Positions 13,885 through 18,206 of a stretch of 18,206 nt of DNA are shown one piece after another. Under the pieces are notes generated by a model that was not told where the DNA came from, made no database searches, and worked only from the letters and a program-made list of their open reading frames with translations. The DNA comes from DATEMK01 sp035275625 (lineage in GTDB: Bacteria > Bacteroidota > Bacteroidia > AKYH767-A > OLB10): contig DATEMK010000026.1 of NCBI GenBank assembly GCA_035275625.1, forward strand, positions 1-18,206. The letters run 5' to 3'. Made by a program: the position numbers and the translations under genes. Every line of letters starts with the position of its first letter. Position 1 is the stretch's first letter.

Positions 13885-16125
13885 CTAATTTGTGACCTGT
13901 TTTTCTTTTTGCGATTTAAAAACCCTGTAGCTTACCACCATTCTTAATTCGTTATAATCAAATAAATATCCTAATTCATTTTTTATTGCCGCATAATTAT
14001 CAAAACCATGTTTTTCAATTGCATTTTCAATGACAGAAATTTTTTCAGGCTTCATCAAATCGAGGATATTTATTTCTCCTGACCGAATCCATTTTGCAAT
14101 ATGTGATTTTATAGTTCCTGCCGCCAATGAGCGGATGGATGCAATTTCCTCAATGGTTTTTCCTTCGCGGTATAAGCTTAGTGTGTCTTTGAAAGTTCCG
14201 CCTTTTTCTTTTTTACCGATAGTTATGGAGCTGACAATTTTTTTAAGCCCTGCTTTTGAATATTTAATTTCACCTGAAAATAATTTTTCGCCCGAAAATT
14301 CTGCGTGATACAGCCGTTGAATTTTATTCCAGAAATTTTCTTCTACGATCTGAACAAGCTGAACATATTTTTTTACCCTGCTTTTGTATGCGAGTGATTG
14401 CACATGTTCATGTAAAGGTGTAACGAGGAGATTAAAAATGGAGGAAGTAAAATAATCAATGGCTTTGTTGCAACGTTCTTTTAAAACCTGGTTGCCCATG
14501 TCACTTTCTTCGAAGTTATTTAAAAGCCTGTCGAGCTGAGCCTGAAATTTATCAGCTATTTCACTGATCACTATTATTTCCGATTTTATTTTTCCACACA
14601 GCTCAATTACTTTTTCTTTTTCAGGAATTTCCTTTTGTTCAATCATTTCTTTCCATTCATCTGTTCTATCGGATAAATTGCTGAACGTGAATAATCGCTT
14701 CAATAAATATTTTGCATAACGGATTTTTGCTTCGTCAAGGACCTGCTGCAACTGATTTGTGTTATGATGAGAACCGGAAAAGGAATTAATTTTACCATCG
14801 GTGAATAAGGCATTTTGGGTGATGCGCGAGTGAAGCACAATTCCTTCAAGACTCTTGCACCTGCTGAGTGCAACATATACTTGTCCTGCTGCAAAAGATT
14901 GTCCGGCATCAATGATGACTTTGTCAAAAGTTAATCCCTGGCTTTTGTGAATGGTGATCGCCCATGCAAGACGCAAGGGATGCTGTCTGAAGATACCCAA
15001 ATCATTTTTTAAAATTTTGCCGGTCGCTTCTTCAACATTGTAGCGCGTGTTCTCCCATGTCTGCCTGGATAAAGAAAAACTTTCTTTGTTTTCATTAAAT
15101 TCAACAATGATTTGACCCGCATCAATTTTTTTTATGACTGCGAGTTTCCCGTTATAATACCTGCCGCTCTCGGTATCATTTTTTATAAACATCACCTGCG
15201 CACCTTCCTTCAAATTCAAAATGCGTTCACATGGATACATGTTCTCAGGAAAATCTCCTTCAATCTCCGCTTCGAATGAATGCATTTTTGCGGGCAGTTT
15301 TTCTAATTCACCGGAGTTGATATTATCCGCTTTATAATTATGCGTGCATAACATGACATACCCTTTTTCTGTGGGTTTGAACAATGGCTGAAATCTTTTT
15401 TCCAATTGCTCAAAATCATCCTGCTCCATTTCTTTATTGCGGATGTTATTAAGAAGATTCAAAAAACGTTCATCGCTTTGACGATACATTTTTTTCAATT
15501 CAATCTGAACGGCATCGAGTTTTTGCCAAACCTGCGAATCAAAAAAATACGGACTCTGATAAAAGCGTTTCAGAATTTCCCATTCATTATCTTTTGTGAC
15601 TGGCGGCAACTGGTGCATATCGCCAATCAATAAAACCTGAACTCCCCCGAAAGGCATTTTATTTCTGCGAACCACCTGGAGCGCAAAATCCACTGCATCA
15701 AGAATATCGCTTCTTACCATGCTCACTTCATCAATGATCAGCAGCTCCAATTCCTGCAGCAGCCTGCGTTTTTCCCTGTTGTAACGCATGTGCTTTAAAA
15801 GCAGGCTTCGGTTTGTTACCAGGTTCATATCCACAAATTCATTGGAAGGAATGAACGAAGTGGTGGGGAAATAAAACATGGAATGAATGGTGACTCCGCC
15901 TGCATTGATAGCTGCAACACCGGTGGGAGCAACGATTACAAAATTTTTCGTGGTTTTTTCTGCAATGTGTTTCAGTAAAGTTGTTTTGCCGCTTCCTGCT
16001 TTGCCGGTGAGAAAAATGTGCTGGTCGGTGTGAAGTGCAAATTGTTCGGCAAGATGAAATTCAAGCCCCTCTAAATCTCCCCGAAGGGGAGACTTTTGTT
16101 CATTATTCCTATTTATGATTTTCAT
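13885..16125 (-). CDS. Pif1/RecD-like superfamily 1 DNA helicase with C-terminal helix-turn-helix region
   Basis: 746 residues. The helicase core has Walker A GKAGSGKTT (41-49), APTGVAA (66-72), Walker B LLIIDEVSM (128-136), motif III GDMHQLPP (168-175), and near 385-425 the motif V/VI segments AWAITIHKSQG and YVALSRC, the Pif1-type set. A helical region (about 450-640) leads to a helix-turn-helix (about 660-690, EGKTIEEIASIRSLAAGTIKSHI). Such proteins unwind DNA with 5'-to-3' polarity and are common in Bacteroidota; the terminal domain may give DNA binding. Residues 11-21 (KSPLRGDLEGL) are encoded by one half of a palindromic repeat, and no other ATG precedes Walker A, so the start lies in repeat-linked sequence. 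It sits inside the urate cluster, 24 bases before the CitE-like gene, with no clear metabolic reason. Confidence 0.9.
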   Translation of the reverse strand: MKIINRNNEQKSPLRGDLEGLEFHLAEQFALHTDQHIFLTGKAGSGKTTLLKHIAEKTTKNFVIVAPTGVAAINAGGVTIHSMFYFPTTSFIPSNEFVDMNLVTNRSLLLKHMRYNREKRRLLQELELLIIDEVSMVRSDILDAVDFALQVVRRNKMPFGGVQVLLIGDMHQLPPVTKDNEWEILKRFYQSPYFFDSQVWQKLDAVQIELKKMYRQSDERFLNLLNNIRNKEMEQDDFEQLEKRFQPLFKPTEKGYVMLCTHNYKADNINSGELEKLPAKMHSFEAEIEGDFPENMYPCERILNLKEGAQVMFIKNDTESGRYYNGKLAVIKKIDAGQIIVEFNENKESFSLSRQTWENTRYNVEEATGKILKNDLGIFRQHPLRLAWAITIHKSQGLTFDKVIIDAGQSFAAGQVYVALSRCKSLEGIVLHSRITQNALFTDGKINSFSGSHHNTNQLQQVLDEAKIRYAKYLLKRLFTFSNLSDRTDEWKEMIEQKEIPEKEKVIELCGKIKSEIIVISEIADKFQAQLDRLLNNFEESDMGNQVLKERCNKAIDYFTSSIFNLLVTPLHEHVQSLAYKSRVKKYVQLVQIVEENFWNKIQRLYHAEFSGEKLFSGEIKYSKAGLKKIVSSITIGKKEKGGTFKDTLSLYREGKTIEEIASIRSLAAGTIKSHIAKWIRSGEINILDLMKPEKISVIENAIEKHGFDNYAAIKNELGYLFDYNELRMVVSYRVFKSQKEKQVTN

Positions 16126-16170
16126 CCTAATAACGATTTTCTCCTCCCCTCCGGAGAGGCTGGGTGGGGC
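16064..16170. repeat. Bipartite palindromic repeat spanning the uraH-helicase junction
   Basis: The left half (16064-16098) holds a perfect hairpin, TCTCCCC and GGGGAGA, at 16076-16092, with CCCCT beside it. The right half (16141-16170) carries the CTCCGGAG palindrome and a GGGTGGGGC edge. About 42 bases lie between the halves and include the helicase ATG. The two halves resemble the ends of a G/C-rich interspersed repeat I recall from Bacteroidota intergenic DNA. The right edge abuts the uraH stop (16171-16173); the left half is translated as helicase residues 11-21. Confidence 0.7.
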
Positions 16171-16509
16171 TCAGCTTCCTCTATAAGTTGAGTAACCAAA
16201 CGGATTTAACAACAACGGAACATGGTAATGAGATGCATCAAAAATTTCAAATTCAATAGTGATGCGCGGATAAAATGATTTTTTGTTTTGATTGGTGAAA
16301 TAAGAAGTTGTTTCAAAGATGAGCCTGTAAATAGCTGTTTCTAAAATTTTGTCTTTAGCAAGCAAATTATCTAGGCGGCCATCTTCATTTGTAAGCCCTT
16401 CAGCAATTTTTTTCCAGTCATCTGAAACTTTTTGTTCTAATATCACAGGAACACCAGGCGCGGGTTTGCCAATTGATGTATCTAAAATATGAGTAGTAAT
16501 CTGGCTCAT
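16171..16509 (-). CDS. uraH: 5-Hydroxyisourate hydrolase (transthyretin-like)
   Basis: Hydrolyses 5-hydroxyisourate, the PuuD product, to OHCU (2-oxo-4-hydroxy-4-carboxy-5-ureidoimidazoline). 112 residues, the standard size. It has TTHILDT at the N-terminus (His7), TNEDGR (40-45, Arg45), ASHYHVPLLL (92-101, catalytic-site His) and the diagnostic C-terminal YRGS (109-112); all four catalytic positions of the family are present. No signal peptide, so cytoplasmic. Its ATG overlaps the uraD TGA by four bases, so the two are translationally coupled, fitting a pair that acts in sequence. The stop directly abuts a palindromic repeat, so nothing of the protein appears altered by it. Confidence 0.97.
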   Translation of the reverse strand: MSQITTHILDTSIGKPAPGVPVILEQKVSDDWKKIAEGLTNEDGRLDNLLAKDKILETAIYRLIFETTSYFTNQNKKSFYPRITIEFEIFDASHYHVPLLLNPFGYSTYRGS

Positions 16510-16985
16510 GAAAATAATTTATCAATGCGAAGATGCGTAATTTTATTTTGCTCGTGAACGGCAATTTTAATTTCTTCCTGCGGTGAATTTTTTAACCGGG
16601 ACTTTAAAATGGAAAGCATCTCTTCGGCAGATTTTCCGGTTGCGCAAATAATAAATATATAGCCAAACTTTTTTTCATAAGCATCATTGCCGTCTTTTAA
16701 TTCCTGTAAAACTGTTTGTGTTGCAATATTGACAGCCGATTGTTCGTTTTCTGCCCACTGTTTCGTTGAAGCAAATTTTTTTTCCAATGATTTCATATCT
16801 CCTATTTTTGGATGCTGTGTGAATGCTTCCAGCCAATCTTTTTCGCTAAGCGAAAACCAAATTTTGTCCGATTCATTTTTTAATTCTTCAACGGATGGAA
16901 ATGGATATTTTTCCGAAAGTTTTTCAACCCATGTCCTGCTTCCGCAACATTTAAATATTTCTTCCTTAAATTGTTGAATAGTCAT
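16506..16985 (-). CDS. uraD: OHCU decarboxylase
   Basis: Decarboxylates OHCU to (S)-allantoin, which keeps the product chiral. 159 residues, normal for the family. It carries the catalytic HPKIGD (58-63; His58 is the expected general acid), ENEQS (79-83), the FGYIFIICATGKS core (107-119) and the terminal EEIKIAVHEQNKITHLRI pattern. The frame remains open to 17018, but that extension is repeat sequence; the ATG at 16985, where the protein starts MTIQQF, is the proper start. The start lies nine bases after the 58-bp repeat and no Shine-Dalgarno sequence is evident, as is common in this phylum. It is coupled to uraH by a four-base overlap. Confidence 0.96.
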   Translation of the reverse strand: MTIQQFKEEIFKCCGSRTWVEKLSEKYPFPSVEELKNESDKIWFSLSEKDWLEAFTQHPKIGDMKSLEKKFASTKQWAENEQSAVNIATQTVLQELKDGNDAYEKKFGYIFIICATGKSAEEMLSILKSRLKNSPQEEIKIAVHEQNKITHLRIDKLFS

Positions 16986-16994
16986 TTTCTTATT

Positions 16995-17052
16995 GCCACT
17001 AATTACGCAAATTAACACGAATTAATTAGTGTAAATTCGTGTAATTAGTGGC
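16995..17052. repeat. 58-bp near-palindromic repeat, copy 2
   Basis: Same length, GCCAC/GTGGC ends and CAC(G/T)AATT unit structure as the copy at 12374-12431, with scattered substitutions. One unit is degenerate (CGCAAATT). The outer units pair perfectly. On the minus strand it provides the last codon (CAC) and TAA stop of allantoicase and ends nine bases before the uraD ATG, the same arrangement as copy 1. Confidence 0.9.
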
Positions 17053-18046
17053 TGTTAATTGTTCCGAATAATCTCATTCTGCTAATTCCACCATCGGGAA
17101 ATATATTCAATCTTACATGTGTATAAGGTCCGATGTTTTGAATTTCTTTTTCGAAAAGGTGTTCATGATCAGCCTGCAATTTTGACTGTGGTAAAATAGT
17201 GGTCCATTTTATTTCAGGAGAATTTAATCTTGTCTCATCTTCGGGTAAAACAGTGCAGCCTTCGATGAGGCAACTGTCAGGATAATTTCCTCTGAAATGA
17301 TGAGTGTCAACAATAATTTGTTTTATGCTTCCCCGGTGTGCCAGGCGAACAATTACCCAATCGCGATTATTTGGAGTGCGGTTTCTTTTTGTTTCCCAAC
17401 CATCGCCCATGTTCACTCCGCGGCCCGGCATGATTAAATTATCCATATGAGAAAAAAACATGTCATTACATAAAATTGATTTTGCACCATTGATTGCCGC
17501 AGCGAGGTCAATTTCATCTTTTTCTTTTACTGCATTCCAGTCTTTAAAAACTTCCCCATACACTTTGAATCGTGCAATTCCTCCATCAGGATAAATATTT
17601 AAACGCAGATGCGTGTAAATATTTTTGTCAGCGATCTCATAAAAATTTTGAGAGCCTGGTTGGAGAGATGACTTTGAAAGAATCTCCTCCCATTCAATTT
17701 TATCGAAATCTATTTTTTCTGTCTGAGGAATATTACATGCATCAATGCTTGCATGAGGCGGGTGATTTCCAAGAAAATGATTTGTGTCAATATCAACACC
17801 GGATATTTTTCCTGATGTAGCCAACTGAATAATACACCAATCATGTCCCGGAGTTCTTTTTCTTCTGCTTTCCCATCCATCCATCCATTTTCCGCGGTCA
17901 GTGTATTTATCAGGAATAAAAATCCCTCTGCCGGGTTTTAATAAATTTTCTTTTTCAGCAAAAAAATCATCACTGCATAAAAGTGTTTTTCCTCCGAGAC
18001 GTTCAGCAGCAAGGTCAGTTAGCTTTGTAAAAAATGGTTCGGACAT
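17045..18046 (-). CDS. alc: Allantoicase
   Basis: Hydrolyses allantoate to (S)-ureidoglycolate and urea, in the cytoplasm. 333 residues, the usual length, built of two homologous jelly-roll halves: each has a DGWE(S/T) segment followed by an R-x-RTP block (56-66 and 215-225), a D-W-x-I-x-(Q/R)-L-A strand (69-76 and 229-236), D-T-(N/H)-H-F-x-GN-(H/Y)-P (87-95 and 247-256) and TH-x-RLNI-(Y/F)-PDGGI (145-157 and 309-321). This duplicated structure is diagnostic. The ATG is one base after the allantoinase TGA, indicating tight coupling. The last two residues (Ser-His) and the stop come from the edge of the 58-bp repeat. The family normally ends near this point, so the catalytic fold seems complete. 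Confidence 0.96.
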   Translation of the reverse strand: MSEPFFTKLTDLAAERLGGKTLLCSDDFFAEKENLLKPGRGIFIPDKYTDRGKWMDGWESRRKRTPGHDWCIIQLATSGKISGVDIDTNHFLGNHPPHASIDACNIPQTEKIDFDKIEWEEILSKSSLQPGSQNFYEIADKNIYTHLRLNIYPDGGIARFKVYGEVFKDWNAVKEKDEIDLAAAINGAKSILCNDMFFSHMDNLIMPGRGVNMGDGWETKRNRTPNNRDWVIVRLAHRGSIKQIIVDTHHFRGNYPDSCLIEGCTVLPEDETRLNSPEIKWTTILPQSKLQADHEHLFEKEIQNIGPYTHVRLNIFPDGGISRMRLFGTINSH

Positions 18047-18047
18047 A

Positions 18048-18206
18048 TCAGCTTAAAAGTATTTTTCCTTCGTTCAAATTTATAAAACTTCCTTTATCAA
18101 AAACTTTTTTTCCTCCAATATAGGTTTGTTCAACTACACCAAATAATTCCCTGTTTAAATAAGGTGTTATTTTATGGCGATGTTGAATCAAGCTTTCTTC
18201 AACCGT
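18048..18206 (-). CDS. allB: Allantoinase, C-terminal 52 residues (cut by window edge)
   Basis: Only the end is present: TVEESLIQHRHKITPYL, then NRELFGVVEQTYIGGKKVFD and a terminal GKILLS. The HKITPY-x-x-x-x-x-x-GVV-x-x-T-x-x-x-G-x-x-VF pattern is typical of the C-terminus of allantoinase in the dihydroorotase-like amidohydrolases, and the neighbours fit. It would hydrolyse (S)-allantoin to allantoate. The metal-binding residues lie outside the window, so activity cannot be judged. It is the most upstream gene seen in the cluster; the operon promoter is beyond the right edge. Confidence 0.85.
   Translation of the reverse strand, partial: TVEESLIQHRHKITPYLNRELFGVVEQTYIGGKKVFDKGSFINLNEGKILLS

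Noticed and set aside
16076..16092. G/C-rich hairpin as a terminator between uraH and the helicase
   Set aside because: It lies within the helicase reading frame and no T-run follows on the minus strand.
16986..17018. Longer uraD start near 17018
   Set aside because: The extension is repeat-derived, and the ATG at 16985 begins the conserved protein.
12374..17052. Composite transposon bounded by the two 58-bp repeats
   Set aside because: No transposase or integrase lies between them, the copies differ in sequence, and the enclosed genes belong to the same pathway as those outside.
1..18206. CRISPR array, tRNA, rRNA, riboswitch or phage genes
   Set aside because: No regularly spaced repeats, cloverleaf, conserved RNA core or phage protein families were found by eye on either strand.

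Overview
The window looks like a chromosomal segment of an AT-rich, environmental member of the Bacteroidota. The grounds are a surface protein with a type IX secretion (T9SS) C-terminal sorting domain, a four-domain OmpA-family lipoprotein resembling PorE, a type III glutamine synthetase, the long Bacteroidota form of PurM, promoter boxes of the Bacteroidota type (TTTG and TAnnTTTG), and several kinds of short palindromic repeat that I associate with this phylum. Genus cannot be assigned from what is visible.

Layout. 1-3168, minus strand: a housekeeping block purM - prfA - pyrF, with pyrF running off the left edge. 3208-5383: a perfect 34-bp palindrome, then a monocistronic porE-like gene with its own terminator and a good promoter. 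5540-6667, plus: an exported von Willebrand A-type protein. 6677-8869, minus: type III glutamine synthetase, convergent with it. 9127-10068, plus: a secreted DNRLRE protein with a T9SS tail. 10078-10869, minus: a small exported protein and a TatA/E-type protein. 10952-18206, minus: a purine/ureide catabolic cluster reading allantoinase (cut by the right edge) - allantoicase - uraD - uraH - Pif1-like helicase - CitE/malate-synthase-like enzyme (DUF6986-type) - membrane cytochrome c urate hydroxylase puuD. No stretch above 300 bases lacks a gene, and I saw no rRNA, tRNA, CRISPR, transposase or integrase.

How the genes work together. PuuD oxidises urate to 5-hydroxyisourate and passes electrons to its own cytochrome c domain. 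UraH hydrolyses 5-hydroxyisourate to OHCU, UraD decarboxylates OHCU to (S)-allantoin, allantoinase opens it to allantoate, and allantoicase releases urea and ureidoglycolate, the precursor of glyoxylate. No ureidoglycolate lyase is visible. The CitE-like protein is the unassigned member and the best candidate for the fate of the two-carbon product. The helicase is the functional misfit.

The main unusual signal is how repeats sit against genes. Two related 58-bp near-palindromes occupy almost the whole of two intergenic gaps in the urate cluster, each giving its upstream gene the same His-stop ending and finishing 9-12 bases before the next ATG. A third repeat spans the uraH-helicase junction and encodes the helicase N-terminus. 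Two more repeat-like sequences lie in frame inside pyrF and purM. This looks like repeated tolerance, or recruitment, of intergenic repeat elements into reading frames, somewhat like the Rickettsia palindromic elements.
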